Origin: Jaapia argillacea MUCL 33604
Taxonomy: Eukaryota; Basidiomycota; Agaricomycetes; Jaapiales; Jaapiaceae
NCBI GenBank assembly: GCA_000697665.1
Contig: KL197712.1
Location: forward strand, 443,412 to 507,411
Direction: 5' to 3'
Length of the DNA stretch: 64,000 bases
The notes under the pieces are model-generated. The model saw only the letters and a list, made by a program, of their open reading frames with translations. It ran no database searches and was not told the origin of the DNA. Made by a program: the position numbers and the translations under genes. Of this stretch, positions 10,756-22,705 are shown piece after piece; positions within the stretch are counted from its first letter, which is position 1; the number at the start of each line of letters is the position of its first letter.

Positions 10756-13700
10756 ATGGCCAATTACCTTCCGCTACTCCTAGTCTCTGTCACCACCAAC
10801 GCCTTCCCAGACGACTCATCTTTTTCGACAGTCCCTCAGGGTCAGGTTGACTATCTATCACACGAATGGCGGGAAGAGGATGTTTGGCGCTCCTGGCGCA
10901 GCATGACCCGACAGAAGAACGCTATTGTTAACGGCATGAGGCTGGAAAACGCCAGCTGGCGGACTTGGTGGAAACAGCGCAATGGGCTGAAAACCATCAG
11001 CCCAGAAACTCTGAACTGGTGAGCCCTGTTTCCTTGGATCCGTTTACGTTATCTACTCCACCAGATGGAACGGCCTTTACGGGGTTGCGTTGCATTTTGT
11101 GATAAGGATTCGTGCCTGACCCGAGTGATCACTTTGCCCGCTGCCTTGTTGACGTCCCATGTCGTCAATTTTGGGGTGCTGCCATCTCAATGCCAGATCC
11201 TGCGTTGTTGGGGCACGACTGTCCCTATATGTCTGTTGATCTGACTTTTTGGGCTGCTCGTTGCTTCTATGGCAGTTTATGCCGTGCGTATCTTCAGAGC
11301 ATCTGAACCTCCTGGTTCCCCTGTCATAAATGTTTTGGCAATTACGTTTCTGCGATGGTCCTTCACGCTTCTTCACACGTTGCATCGAGATTATCTTCCT
11401 ATCCCCAATCTTGACGTTTTCAATTACTGATTGCATTCTTCATGATAGGCTAAAGGATTCCGACGTAACTTGGCTGTATGGTCCTCTACACACCGGAGTG
11501 GATTGGTCACCGCCACCCACTAGTCCTACCGAGCGACCTACACACGTGCCTTGCGACGGTCAATTCAGAATTCGCCGGGACTCTACTGGTTCAATGTCAA
11601 CAATCCAACGACAGGAGAGCAACGCATCCATCAACACCAAGAAACCCATCCTTAAACATCGGAGTATCGGCGAGCTCCTCACCCTACCCCCGAGCCCCCT
11701 CTTTGGCAACGAGCCTGAAGAGGAGAGGGGTCGAGGGCTACCCGATGTCCTTGACGATTCTCATGAAGTTTTTACTCGCCCACCTTTACAACACACCAAG
11801 AGCGACACACACATCGTTCGTCTGAAACGAGCCCACTTGGAATTCCGCAAGGATTCGCCACCGAGGATCATCGCCGCTGATGAAGCCTCATCATCAACTG
11901 GTCCTCGGGATACAAGTCCCCGTGATACATCCAGTGAAGGAGGCAGTTACGGCAGCGACCAAGATTTGCATGTTCCGATCCAGGGGAAGAAGAAACATAT
12001 CAGTTTTAACACCTTCGTGGAGCAATGCATCGCCATCGAGAAGCCAAAGCTGAAGCGGAGTAGTACGGCTGGGAGTGGAAAGTATCTCAAGAAGGCGAAC
12101 AATATCGACGAAGGGTCAGTACATATTCGTTCTCATCATGGTTTACAGAACTACCCCTCTGATGAATCTTGCCGGCGTATCGTTTGTGGTCTTCCGTACC
12201 ATAGGTACGAAGATGATTCCGAACTGGAGGATATCCAGTACGAAGATTACTACAACGAACCCGCATGGATTCCTCGGGGCCGAAACTCATCGGAATCGGA
12301 CGAGGAAGAAGATGACGACGTCATTGAGATGCGCTCGTCACGCTCACGGTCGTCTTCCATCGCATCGCATCACTCGATGCATTTAGGTCGCCCGCCCCTT
12401 GTTCGTTTAGATTCCGTGGACAAGGAAAGGGTCACCATCGCTCCCATCGCTCCCACCATCCTTAAGACGACAGATGAATTCGATGATTATGAAGAATACG
12501 AACACGATCCGTCTACCCGTTACCTTTCCCCCACACCCGTCGAGCTCGTTTACGTCCCCCCTATTGGAAGTAACTATTGCAATTCCCTTCCTGGTTCTAA
12601 ACCCTCCTCGAGACGCGGTAGTGCCGAGGACGTGTACCACCATCGAGAAGCGTTCCTTAGCCCTGGCTCTCAATCCTCTTCATCTAATTCGTCTACGTCA
12701 TCGTCTCCTATACCAATACCTTCCGTTGGCATTGTCCCATCCGCTACCCAAACCCAGAACTTGGATCATTTGTTTGCCAGCTCAGGAGTACCTCTTGTGG
12801 GGTCTCCACAAGCGAGAGAGGCCGAGCTAGGTGATGGTGCGGAGGAGGATGCTTATGATTATTTTGGTGGTCCGGATCTCGGGGAGGATTTTGCGGTGAG
12901 GAAAACGCATTCTGGGAGGCGTAAACGCAGTGTGGAGGATACTGGGGGTTCTGGAATTGTGAGGTATTCGCAGGGAGGTGCTGCTAGCGTGCCGACTGGA
13001 CGGAGTAGCGGTGATTGCATGGATGTCGATGCGAATGAGATCATAGAAGAGAGAAGGGAAGAAGTTCTTGATGTTTCTGATCAGTCTCGGCCACAAACCA
13101 TACCTCCCGTCATCGTCTCGCTACCCATTTCGCTACCCCCTACCAACCCTCTGCCCACCCAAGCATTTTCACCACCCCCTTCAGTTATCCTTTCTCCTCC
13201 GGAACCTGCCCCCACAAGAGGCCGAACGACAACGCCTGTAACGAGTCCTCCCGTCGAATCTCGGTCAGAATCCCGGGGAAGATCTGCAACTCGTAATTCA
13301 TTTTCTGATCGAGGTCGCTCGAGCTCCCGTTCCAGTCGTGGCACAGAGTCACCGATGGGAAGCATATCGCCTTGTGGATCGTCGGCGACTGTCGCTACTT
13401 CTTATACGGCATATGCATCTGGCAGGGAAGCTCGCGGTCGTGATGGGAAACGTGTTGGGTCTTCACGATCACATTCAAGAGGTGGAGGTGAAGAGACGGA
13501 GAGGGGGCGGGACAGGGTTGGAAGCAGGTTAAGCGAAAGTTTGAGCCCCCCCAGTGTTGCGCGTTCCTCGGCGACCCCCGACAGGTTCGATTCGTCTGGC
13601 AAGGAACCTTCAAATTCCCATGGCGATACCCCTCGTGGTAGGACTATTACCAGCTATTCACATTCTGCGCCATCTCCCATCCCCGAAGAAGAAGAGCAAC

Positions 13701-13993
13701 AACGATCTCGTAACCCCACACCTGCTAATTCACCCGTCATCAATATGAAACCTGCTTTACCCATCCCTCCACCCCACACTGCCTCTCCCGTTAACGTGAC
13801 GATCACCTCACCTCCGTCGGAACGCGTAGCCCTGCCTTCCAAGTCCATACCGATATCGCCCTCCAGCCCTATCCTTGAGAGGCGGAGGAGTCCAACAGAA
13901 GGTCATGATCAGCACGGTCTTGTCGGCCGAGCCGTTTCTTCAGCTCGGGAACTGCTCGGTGCGATCTGGCATAGTGGCAACGCCCCATCATGA
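10756..13993 (+). CDS. REG1: REG1-like regulatory subunit of protein phosphatase 1
   Basis: Reg1-type proteins target PP1 (Glc7) to the Snf1/AMPK pathway and control glucose repression (known for yeast). Exon 1 (10756-11018) ends in the areA/GATA-like N-terminal block: LENASWRTWWKQRNGLKTIS then PETLNW. Exon 2 starts at 11449 and continues LKDSDVTWLYGPLHTG, splitting the Trp codon TG|G across a 430-nt intron, far longer than any other here. The PP1-docking segment reads KKHISFNTFVEQCIAIEKPK. A second, 90-nt intron (12115-12204) has no stop and a length divisible by three; removing it joins NIDEG to YEDDSELEDIQYEDYY, the acidic run seen in homologs. The spliced product is 905 aa. The rest is Ser/Pro-rich with charged, low-complexity segments, as usual for this family. 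Confidence 0.85.
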
Positions 13994-14838
13994 TGCAGAT
14001 TCGTCTTCAACACGTCGACTGCATATCACGTCCTCGCACCTTGGCCTTATGTCCTGCAACGCCTTCGTATACCATATATCAACACCTGAATGTCACCCCC
14101 CACCCCACCCCACCCCTGTTACATCGCGACCCCATTTGCAGTGACTTTCAAGGTTGAATATCCTATCCTGCGCGGCTTTTAACTTAATTTGCATTTGTTT
14201 GTTCTCATTGCAACACTCTGCATAGTGGCTCATTGCACATTACATCTTTTTGGTCCCACCGTCGTTTGGACAGACTGTTGCATACAGTGTAGCGCCTTTT
14301 TGTTCGTCCTCGTTTCTCTTTGGTGTTGAGGTTTAGTTATAGCATTAGCAACGTCCGTACTGCTGCTTCACTCAAAGATCGCATATTTTCTCTCCCTCCT
14401 ACTTACTTATTATGAATGTATCGTTGTCTGCGGTAGATTGTAGGTGTCAATACAAATCAGAAGTCCACAACTCTCGTAGTGAGAAAGTGGGTGATCTCCG
14501 CGAGGACTTCTCCCTCCTGGCCTTCTGTTCCGGGTACTTGGCGGAGAAGCATCTGATGATTCCTTTCTTGGAACATTGGTCTTTCGCATTTCGTTGGTCT
14601 GGATATTCACGTTGCTAAACTCAAGAGGTCTAGTTGCATTCCAGCGATCTCTCTTCTGCCTCGCTTCGTTCACTGGCTATTATCGATTGACTGAGATGGA
14701 GCATAAAGTTCAAGCCGGCAGGTGAGGTAGGGTCGCTGTATCGCCAGGTCGATGTTAAATCCAAAACGTAAGGTGGGAAGCCCAAGTAACTCAGAACACC
14801 AGTCGAAACAGAGAATGAACCATCACAGCAGGAGGATA
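13994..14838. other. Intergenic, REG1 3' region
   Basis: About 850 bases between two convergent genes, REG1 (plus) and BTB copy 5 (minus). Short open frames on both strands have no recognisable content. T-rich runs at 14180-14400 are consistent with a 3' UTR and polyadenylation region of REG1. No repeat or RNA gene was seen. Confidence 0.5.
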
Positions 14839-15824
14839 TCAAGGCGAGACAAAGGACATCCCGGAGGCGATCTAGAAGACTTGAGCGGCAGAATGAAAAG
14901 AAGACCTCTGAAGCTTACCTTCGTCGTGGTCTGTTCAACCTCTTCCGCGAAGACCTTCGCAAACTCGGTGAGATCGTTATGGGCCAGAGCGCTGCACGTC
15001 GAGCAACTAGCAGCATTTATCAGCGCTGGCCACATCAGTGAGGCCGTAGTGACGACCTCGCCGCAAGGTCTCTCCCTCAGCGCGTTCCTTGCCCGGTTCA
15101 CGTATTCTCTCCACCAGGTTCTTGCGGGGAAGAACCTCCCGTTGATCATAGACATGCCTGAGTCCATCTCAAGACAAGCACCGCTGTGGAGAGCGCCACT
15201 CTTGAAGAAAATGTAGTCCACCCTTGGAACCCAATCGAAGCCGAGCTCGCTGGTGAGCTGGCCACATTTGAGTCGATATTCGAGAAGTCGGTAGAGCGCC
15301 CCTCCTGAGATATCTTCCAGTTCAGGAACGTAGGAGCTGAGTAGTGGGTGGCGCAGGGTGTGTCGAGCGGCCAACTTGGCTTCGTCTTCGAACCCGTCTC
15401 TGCATGCGAGAGCGAACATCCGAAGAGGGTGCTCGGGAAGAAACTGTTTCAGTATTTCCTTCATCCTGTTCTCTGCTGCATCCATGATATACTTCTTCGC
15501 TGCCTTCCTCACGTTCCATGCGCTATCGAGGCTGCCAAAGGTGGGCTCGTCGACGGGGTAGCAGAGTCTAAAAAGTCTGTCCAAAGTCTTCCCGTCCTCC
15601 GGTAAATCCACTTCATCCTCGTCATCGGAAAGAGGGTCAACGACGTGGAACATGTCTCTGAAGACGGGTGACGCGACGGCTAAGATGGTTTTGTGTACTC
15701 GAAACTCGACTGAGTTGGACGAGCGGACGAGGAGGTCGGTGTGCGTATCATCTGAGATAAGGATGGGGCATTTTGAGGATGAGTTTTTGGGGAAACCGAA
15801 GTTGCTGGTGTTAGGAGTCGACAT
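14839..15824 (-). CDS. BTB/POZ domain protein, copy 5 of 8
   Basis: Main exon 15824-14919 plus a probable last exon 14871-14839 (47-nt intron) give about 312 aa; the last exon is less certain than in copies 1-4. The BTB domain reads DLLVRSSNSVEFRVHKTILA then VASPVFRDMFHVVDP. With copies 6 and 7 it forms a second subgroup whose second helix begins xVHK instead of xFKx. The first C-terminal Cys pair of other copies is replaced here (YIFFKSGALHSGAC), while the second, CSTC, is kept. An acidic linker DDEDEVDLPED follows the BTB strand region. Confidence 0.8.
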
Positions 15825-16082
15825 TTGTGATGGAGGTTTGAACTTTGTTGTGACAACGAAGAATGGCTGGAGTCAGCGATTTATATTGTATCTACGACCT
15901 GGTGGAACATGGGGCTTTCGAGGTGAGCCACCGGCACCAGGTGGTCTACTATTAGCAGAGCAACGGCGTGGATGGGAGAAGAAACCCAGTCCCACATCAA
16001 TGCCGTGGTTGAAAGTTCCGCAAAGACTCTCTTGGAACGGCGTCACGGTCTCTCATGCGATTGTGGAAGTTGACAATGATAC

Positions 16083-16310
16083 CAGCTAAATTCAGAACGA
16101 TAGACCCTTCGGATTTCTTCCACCCCCAGAAGCCTCTCCGTTCAGTCACTGTTGTTTGGGGCAGGTCGAACGCGGTGCCTTGACGACTGGCTCCACCCAG
16201 CACTACAATTCGTGTTCGAATCCTGGAAACCATCGCAATTCCCCCCCTTTTCAGCGGATGTGCCTGAGTTGAGTAAAATCGCTCTGGTCTAATCGTTCTG
16301 AATTTAGCTG
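16083..16310. mobile_element. Short element with inverted terminal repeats (MITE-like)
   Basis: A 19-base arm, cagctaaattcagaacgat, at 16083-16101 recurs as its exact reverse complement at 16292-16310. The match continues inward in imperfect form (agacc, then gattt after five unmatched bases), giving arms of roughly 35 bases. The 228-bp unit sits between BTB copies 5 and 6 and has no coding content. That shape fits a miniature inverted-repeat transposable element. A target-site duplication is not clear: ATACC lies just left of the element and again three bases beyond its right end. A large regulatory hairpin is the alternative. No second copy was seen in this window. Confidence 0.5.
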
Positions 16311-16523
16311 ACATACCTCACCGTTCAATCTCGACCAAGTTGTTCAAATTTCGGCGCATATACGGGACATGCACTGTATGGGTTGTTATACCTAACCTGG
16401 TGCTTTGGTTCTTACGTTTATCTCCTCTTTGACGTCGACTTGTTAATCACTTTGAATATCTGAACAAATGCAAACGTTGGACATAGGCTTCCATATACAC
16501 CACAAACCAGATCCCTCCGATGA

Positions 16524-17552
16524 TCAGTCGAACTGGAAATTTGCTGTCACCTGCAGAAGGTTCCTTCGGTGGATAATCACCATTCCAGAAAAGAGGTTCA
16601 CTTCAATCGTAACCCTCTCAATCTCTGTCGCAAAGACTTCGCTGAAGATCCTCAGGTTTTCTAGCGCTCGGGGCGCGGAGCAGGTGGGGCATCCGCTAAT
16701 CCTCATGTCCCCCACAGTCGGCCATAGAATTGCGGCGGACGTGACCGTTGTACCACTCGGGTTACTCCCCAGGGCCGTCTCCGCTCGTCGCATATATTCC
16801 CGCCAATACTTGGTCGGAGAGATGGCACCATCTGCGAAATTTACTGGCGTCGTGACGTCTTTGGCACAACTACAACCCCCCAAAAATGACCACTCCCTCT
16901 TGACCTGCTCTCTATTCGCAACCCACGAGAAGTTTGAAGCGACGACCGTTGCTGGAATGACGCGGCAATTCCGAAACTCCCATAGCTGGAGATGCGACGA
17001 AGCAGATATGCTCTTCATCTCCGGAATATCTGGGCCAGGAAGACTGTGGCGAAGGGTTTGCTTGGCGGCTATGCGCACCTCGTTCTCCATATCGTATCGA
17101 CGAGCAACGGCGAAGACACGGAATGGTTCGGGGATTAAGAATTGCGGCGATACCAATTTCTCTCCAAGATGCTTCAAAGCTGCTCCCATCTGGTATTTCT
17201 CCGCTGCTGGAAGTATTCTTTGGATGTCTTCTACCTTGTCGAAGGTCGGCTTATCGACCGGGTAACAAAGCCTCAAGACGATATCCAATACTTTGGAATC
17301 TTCGGTCAACATGGGGACGACCGGCAATCCACCAATCTCCTCTCCTTTCTTCTCTTCTCGTCCCATCCTAAACATGTCACCGAATATGGGCGATGCTATG
17401 CTTAACACACCCTTGTGAACGCGAAAATCCACATAGTCCGTAGACCTGAGGATGATGTCGGCATCCGGTAAGTTGTCGAACGGAGCTGCAGCTAGTCGAG
17501 TGGCGGGGCTATTTTGTGATCCTTGTATGAGGGTGTGCTCGTTATCCGACAT
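16524..17552 (-). CDS. BTB/POZ domain protein, copy 6 of 8
   Basis: Exons 17552-16602 and 16550-16524 (51-nt in-frame intron) give 325 aa, starting at MSDNEHTLIQGSQ. The open frame extends upstream to 17669, but that part has no counterpart in the paralogs. BTB core: ADIILRSTDYVDFRVHKGVL and SIASPIFGDMFRMG. The C-terminal half has a Cys cluster GGCSCAKD in place of the first CxxC and GCPTCSAPRALEN for the second. The conserved WREYMRRAETALGSNPSG segment matches copies 5 and 7. Function unknown. Confidence 0.85.
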   Translation of the reverse strand: MSDNEHTLIQGSQNSPATRLAAAPFDNLPDADIILRSTDYVDFRVHKGVLSIASPIFGDMFRMGREEKKGEEIGGLPVVPMLTEDSKVLDIVLRLCYPVDKPTFDKVEDIQRILPAAEKYQMGAALKHLGEKLVSPQFLIPEPFRVFAVARRYDMENEVRIAAKQTLRHSLPGPDIPEMKSISASSHLQLWEFRNCRVIPATVVASNFSWVANREQVKREWSFLGGCSCAKDVTTPVNFADGAISPTKYWREYMRRAETALGSNPSGTTVTSAAILWPTVGDMRISGCPTCSAPRALENLRIFSEVFATEIERVTIEVNLFSGMVIIHRRNLLQVTANFQFD

Positions 17553-17822
17553 TGTATGGAGTGCAAAGTGGTTGAATAATTGTTCCCCTTCGCGAGTGTT
17601 CTCCTTCAGTCGCTGTGGTGAAATGGACGATAGATGGCAGGTGCATCGTATTGGGGTGGATCGTCGCACTTAAGATTAATTTACAACGTCATACACATCT
17701 TTCAGCCTCATATGTCCAACGTACACCCATTTTGTGCACGAGTACTCCCCTGTCCTCGTACCTGCTAAGTGGGATCCCAATGTATGTTGATATTAGTTAA
17801 ATGTAAACTCTTCGGCGATCTA

Positions 17823-18798
17823 TCATAGCTGGTCAGTCAATGCGTTTGGATGTGGGAGAGAGGCGGATCGTTACCTCTGAGACCAGTTCCTCCACCTCAG
17901 TCGCAAAGATTTCCACAAATGCTCTGAAGTCATCCAAGGCCTGAGCTGTGGCACAGCCACACATTCGATTCGGATCTGCAATTGACTGGAGGGTGGGCCA
18001 CATAATGGTCGAAGTCTTCAAAGTATTCCCGCAAGGGTTTTCTCGCAAGGCACTCTCCGCTCGGCGCATATAATCCCTCCACCACGACCTCGGGTAGCGC
18101 TGCTGATTCTCCACGACGATATATGCATCATCTTTGGCACATCGACCACACTTGAACCAGGCCCAACTACTTTGAATGCCAACCTTGTTATTCATCCAAC
18201 GGAAATCCGAGCCAAGCAAGCTGGCACGGGTGGAACATCGTTCCCGGAAATCGAGGAGTCGGTGGAATGCGGATGCAGGAATGTTTTTCAATTCCACTGT
18301 GTATGGCGGTGGCCAACTCTGACGGAGGGTATATTTTGCAGCCGTCGCAATTTCCCGTTCCAAGTCGAGGCGAATTGCAAGGGCAAAAATACGGAGTGGT
18401 TCGGCTTCGATGAACGGTGGCGATACTAACTTCTTCCTCAGCATCAACGCAAGCTCCTCCATCTGATACTTCCTGGCAGCCTCTAGCACTGGTACTATGG
18501 CGTTCACGTCGCCTAGGACTGGGCTTTTCACTGGATATAAGAGTCTCAACAATGAGTCGATTGTCCCACTCTCCTCTGACATATGCTCCACTGGTGGCTC
18601 GGCGGCTCGAGGATAATGGGAGCTGATAAAGAACTCGTGGAAGATGGGTGAAGCCATGGCGAGGACTCCCCGATGTACATGAAAGTCAACGTTATCGGAT
18701 GATCGGACAATCATATCGGCAAGATGGTTGTCGAAGGGTGGCTCAGCGGTGGTGGTGGGCGCGGAAGATCGCCTCCGGGTGAAGTCAGAGAAAGACAT
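17823..18798 (-). CDS. BTB/POZ domain protein, copy 7 of 8
   Basis: Main exon 18798-17875 and a two-codon last exon 17828-17823 (46-nt intron) give 309 aa. The BTB domain is ADMIVRSSDNVDFHVHRGVL then AMASPIFHEFFISSHYPR. Basic residues RRRSSA follow the first few residues. The first Cys pair is intact (WFKCGRCAKDD); the second site reads MCGCATAQALDD, so the CxxC spacing is lost. It lies head to head with the first F-box-like gene at 18984, leaving a 185-bp shared promoter interval. Confidence 0.85.
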
Positions 18799-18983
18799 AT
18801 TTTGCAGTTATGAACTGAGGGTATGATCAGGGTGTCGATAAGTATGGGAGGCCTGGTTATCTTGAAAGTCCTATAGCGATCATCAGGCGACAGACTCGGT
18901 CGGCACACCCGGTCCGCTTACCCGAGTCCACATCCCAGGATCTGAGAATCACTCCTTCACACAGCACTGCAGATCCCGCCACC

Positions 18984-20583
18984 ATGTCGATTACTAGGCT
19001 CGATACCCTCATAGGCGACTTACTATTCATTGTACTCTCATACCTGTCCCCGAGAGATATTCTCACCCTCCGGAAGGTACGCAGAACTGCTGGTGCCGTT
19101 TAAGTAGCTTTGCATTAAATGTGGGAAGCATTGCAGACATGTAGATCTCTCAGGCAGGCGACTTTGGATAGATCTGTGTGGGCCAATGCGTACAGGACGT
19201 CAACATACCTTCGACCGGCGGGGCCTTTGGAATCACAATCTCGGCAAGAGCTCGAGAAGAACTTGATACGCGCTGAGAAACTGGATGAGAACTGGACAGC
19301 ATCTGCTTCTCCCGTCTCTCGCCGTTCCATCGACACTGGAACTGGTAATCCTTTCTCCATGTCCTTGGCGCAAGGCAGATATCTTTTCGTCGGAGATTCG
19401 AAAGGTTTGAGATGTTATGACCTCGACTCGGAGAACTACACCACACCCATTTTCGATCGCCAGACGCCCGTTCGAGCTCTCGCGTGTACTCCCTGGGTAG
19501 ATCACGAAGGCAAGGAATTCATTGTCCTGGCCATTTCGCCACGCCAAACTTCTACTCCTCGAATGTCAGTCTTTCTTCAGGATCATAATCATTGCATCGT
19601 GTTGACCACAAGGGGTGCTTAGAATTATCTACAAGATACACGCTAACCCTTCGCCAACCGAATTCGACAAGGTTGCGCAAATCGAAGTTGAGACTGTCAA
19701 CTTCTTCTCACTTCGGATCAGAGGAGATTTCCTGCTGTCGAGGGCCAGAGATTCGGCCCTGCTGTTTGATCTCCGCACACATAGGTGGTGGAAACTACCC
19801 GGTATTGTGAGATACAATTCTCTTTTGCGGTGTTTTCCACTGAAATATTTGCAGTTGAGGTCCTTGTATCAGCTCCGCATAACCGACCAACATGTCCTAG
19901 GATTTCACCCTCAACAAACTACGACCGAGGTGGAAGCTTTTCAACTTCCAGTCGCTTCCACTACCGAAATACTAGAAAAGAAACCTTATACCCCTTGCAC
20001 CCAGGAGTCAGTAAATGATACCCTCATCAAATCCCATTACGGCGTATGCGCCTTCTCCTTTCACCCGGAATCAAACATCTCCTTCGATGATGGGAAACCA
20101 ATCTCACCTCAAGACACGACCCGCACAAGATTGCTGACTTTTCAGCGCGACACGGGTGTCTACGCGGGTGCCATTCGCATCCTGGACCTCGTCCTAGCTC
20201 CTCACGACGGATTGCGATCGACCGCACCCGCGTCTATAACATTCGAAAATGTATTCACCTTCCCCAGAGCTGACGAATTCTCCCCTTTCCGATTTGAGTC
20301 GACATCGGTCGGTGGGTGTACGAGGGGATTCAATGTCGCCACGGACATGCGGTTGCACGAGAGTACGGTGGTAGCAAATAATATCCGTGGATCCACTCTT
20401 CGCGATGACCCCCCTGGCACTTCCCTCGTTGCCGACAGCAGGGAATTGGTGATCACCGAACCCGGAGGTCCCCAATTGTATCTGGCGACATGTAATATTG
20501 CATTTGATGGAGTGAGAGGTAGATTATGTATTGAGCTCCCTCCATCGAATGCTCCTCGCATTGGGATATTGGACTTCGTCTAA
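18984..20583 (+). CDS. F-box-like protein, tandem copy 1
   Basis: Four exons (18984-19076, 19137-19564, 19623-19806, 19855-20583) keep phase and give 477 aa. The N-terminus LDTLIGDLLFIVLSYLSPRD followed by ILTLRKTCRSLRQATL is an F-box-like motif: hydrophobic I/V-LxYLxPRDILxLRxTCR. F-box proteins link substrates to SCF ubiquitin ligases through SKP1 (family knowledge). The remainder resembles the beta-rich C-terminal region of agaricomycete F-box proteins, with repeated strand-like blocks such as GRYLFVGDSKGLRCYDLDSE and GPQLYLATCNIAFDGVRGRL; no WD or kelch repeat is clear. Two introns start GTCAGT or GTGAGA. The gene is nearly duplicated at 21096. Confidence 0.75.
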
Positions 20584-21095
20584 TTGAATCGTTGGTGAGT
20601 CCTCTCTTTGCCTGGGGCTCCCCCCCACTGTAATCATGCCGTTTTAATAGGGTGTGTGGATTACCAGCGGCCCAGCAGCACGCGTATCTACACTATATGT
20701 GCCTTGTCATCTTCGCAGCTTCTGGGGTGTATTAGTTAGAATTAGTAGGAGACCGGAGGACTCTTATTCGCGAGAATGTAGGCCTGATTGGGCATGCAAG
20801 CCTGTCCGCTGGTACTGTCATGCCTGCAGTGTCGGGCGCCGAACCCCTCCCACTGCGATACTATTTTGAACCCTTATTACCAATTTGGGCGAACCCCCTC
20901 CATCGAAGGAATAGCTTGCCACTGATACCAGTGTAACTATACTAGATTTCAATCGGCCAAGCTGTCGACTCTGATAGCAAATATGGACTCTTCCCTGATC
21001 ATCACCACCATGAAGGCTGACACACCCGGTCCGAATGCAGTTCTCTTTTCTCCCAGAAGCTTACCTAGTATCCGACTCAACAGATCCTACTTACC

Positions 21096-22705
21096 ATGAT
21101 GGCAGTAACACTCGATACCCTCATAGGCGATTTACTACTCATTGTGCTCTCGTACCTGTCGCCGAGAGATATAATCAGCCTCCGGAGGGTACGTGAAGAA
21201 CCTCTGTTCCTGTTTAGCCTCCGTTAAATCAGCATCGCAGACTTGTAGAACTCTTCGACAGTCGACCTTTCATAGATCTGTATGGGCTGATGCATACAGA
21301 GAGTCAACATACCTTCGACCAGCAGGGCCTTTGAAATCCCAATCGCGGGAAGAGCTCGAGCAGTACCTGATACGCGCCGAGAGGCTGGACGAGAACTGGA
21401 CAACATCTGCTCGCCCAGTTTTACGTCGTTCCATCGACCACCTGAGGATCACTAGGCCCTTCTATATGTCATTGGCTCGAGGCAGATATCTTTTCGTTGG
21501 GGATTCGAAAGGGTTGAGATGTCATGACCTTGACTCGGAGGACTATACCACACCCATTATCAATCGCCAGACGCCCGTTCAGGCTCTGGATTGTGGGTCC
21601 TGGGTAGATCATGATGGAAAAGAATTTATCATACTTGCAATGTCGCCACATGAAACTTCTGCTCCTCGAATGCCAGTGTCAGTTTACTCCAGGTTCAAAA
21701 TGACTCATGCCACAGTATTGACTATAAAGGTTGTCTAGAATTATCTACAAGATCAACATTAACCCTTCACCAACCGACTTCAAGAAGGTTGCGCAGATCG
21801 AAGCTGACGACGCCGAGTTCTCACTTCATGTCAGAAGAGACTTCATCCTTACGAGGGCGAGAAATTCAGTACTACTGTTTGATCTTCGCTCAAATCGATG
21901 CTGGAAATTGCCTCGCATTGTGAGGCACAAGGATAGTTCTCTGCAGTTATTTCCGCTGAACTATCGCTTTTTGTAGTTGAGGTCCTTGGACTGCCTCTGC
22001 GTCTCTGAACAACATATCCTGGCATTTCACACGCAACAAACTACGACCGAAGTGGAAGCCTTCCAACTTCCGGTTGTATCCCCCGTTACCGAGATAAAAA
22101 AGAAACCTTTCGCAGCTTATACCGAAGACTCAGTAACCGATGTCCTTGTTAGTTCCCATTACGGTGTATGCACCGTATTATTCTCCACAGAAACAATCAT
22201 CTCCTTCGACGACGGAGTAGCAAATTCACCCCATGATACGATTCGCACCAGGTTGCTGATTGTCCAGCGCGACCCAGTTTTCCGACCAGGTGCCATGCAC
22301 ATCCTGGACCTCGTCCTAGCGCCTCACGACGGATTGCGATCGACCACACGCGCGTCTATAACATTCGAAAATGCATACACCTTCCCCGGAGCTGATGATT
22401 TCTCCCCTTATCGACTTGAGTCGTCATCGATCCGCGGGTCTGCGAGGAATCTCACCGCCGCTACAGACAGGCGATTGCGCCAGAGTACGGTGTTCGCGCA
22501 CAATATCCGTGGATCCACTCTTCATGATGATCCACCTGGTGCTTCCCTCGCTGTAGACAGCAGGGAATTGGTGATCACCGAACCTGGAGGTCCCCAGTTG
22601 TATCTGGCGGCCTGTAATATCGCTTTTGACGGAGTCAGAGGTAGATTATGTATTGAGCTCCCTCCGTTTAATTCTCCTAGCATAGGAATATTGGACTACG
22701 TTTAA
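21096..22705 (+). CDS. F-box-like protein, tandem copy 2
   Basis: Exons 21096-21188, 21241-21677, 21739-21919 and 21977-22705 give 479 aa and match copy 1 exon for exon; exon 1 (93 nt) and exon 4 (729 nt) have identical lengths in both. The N-terminus is MMAVTLDTLIGDLLLIVLSY, then LSPRDIISLRR and TCRTLRQSTF. The third intron contains a stop in this copy but is open in copy 1, which confirms the splice in both. Nucleotide identity to copy 1 is high throughout exon 4, and the upstream sequences share an acacccggtccg block, so promoter and gene were probably duplicated together. Confidence 0.75.

Noticed and set aside
16201-16230. gtgttcgaatcc, resembling a tRNA B box
   Set aside because: The bases on either side do not pair as a T-stem and no A box, anticodon arm or acceptor stem is present; it lies inside the inverted-repeat element.
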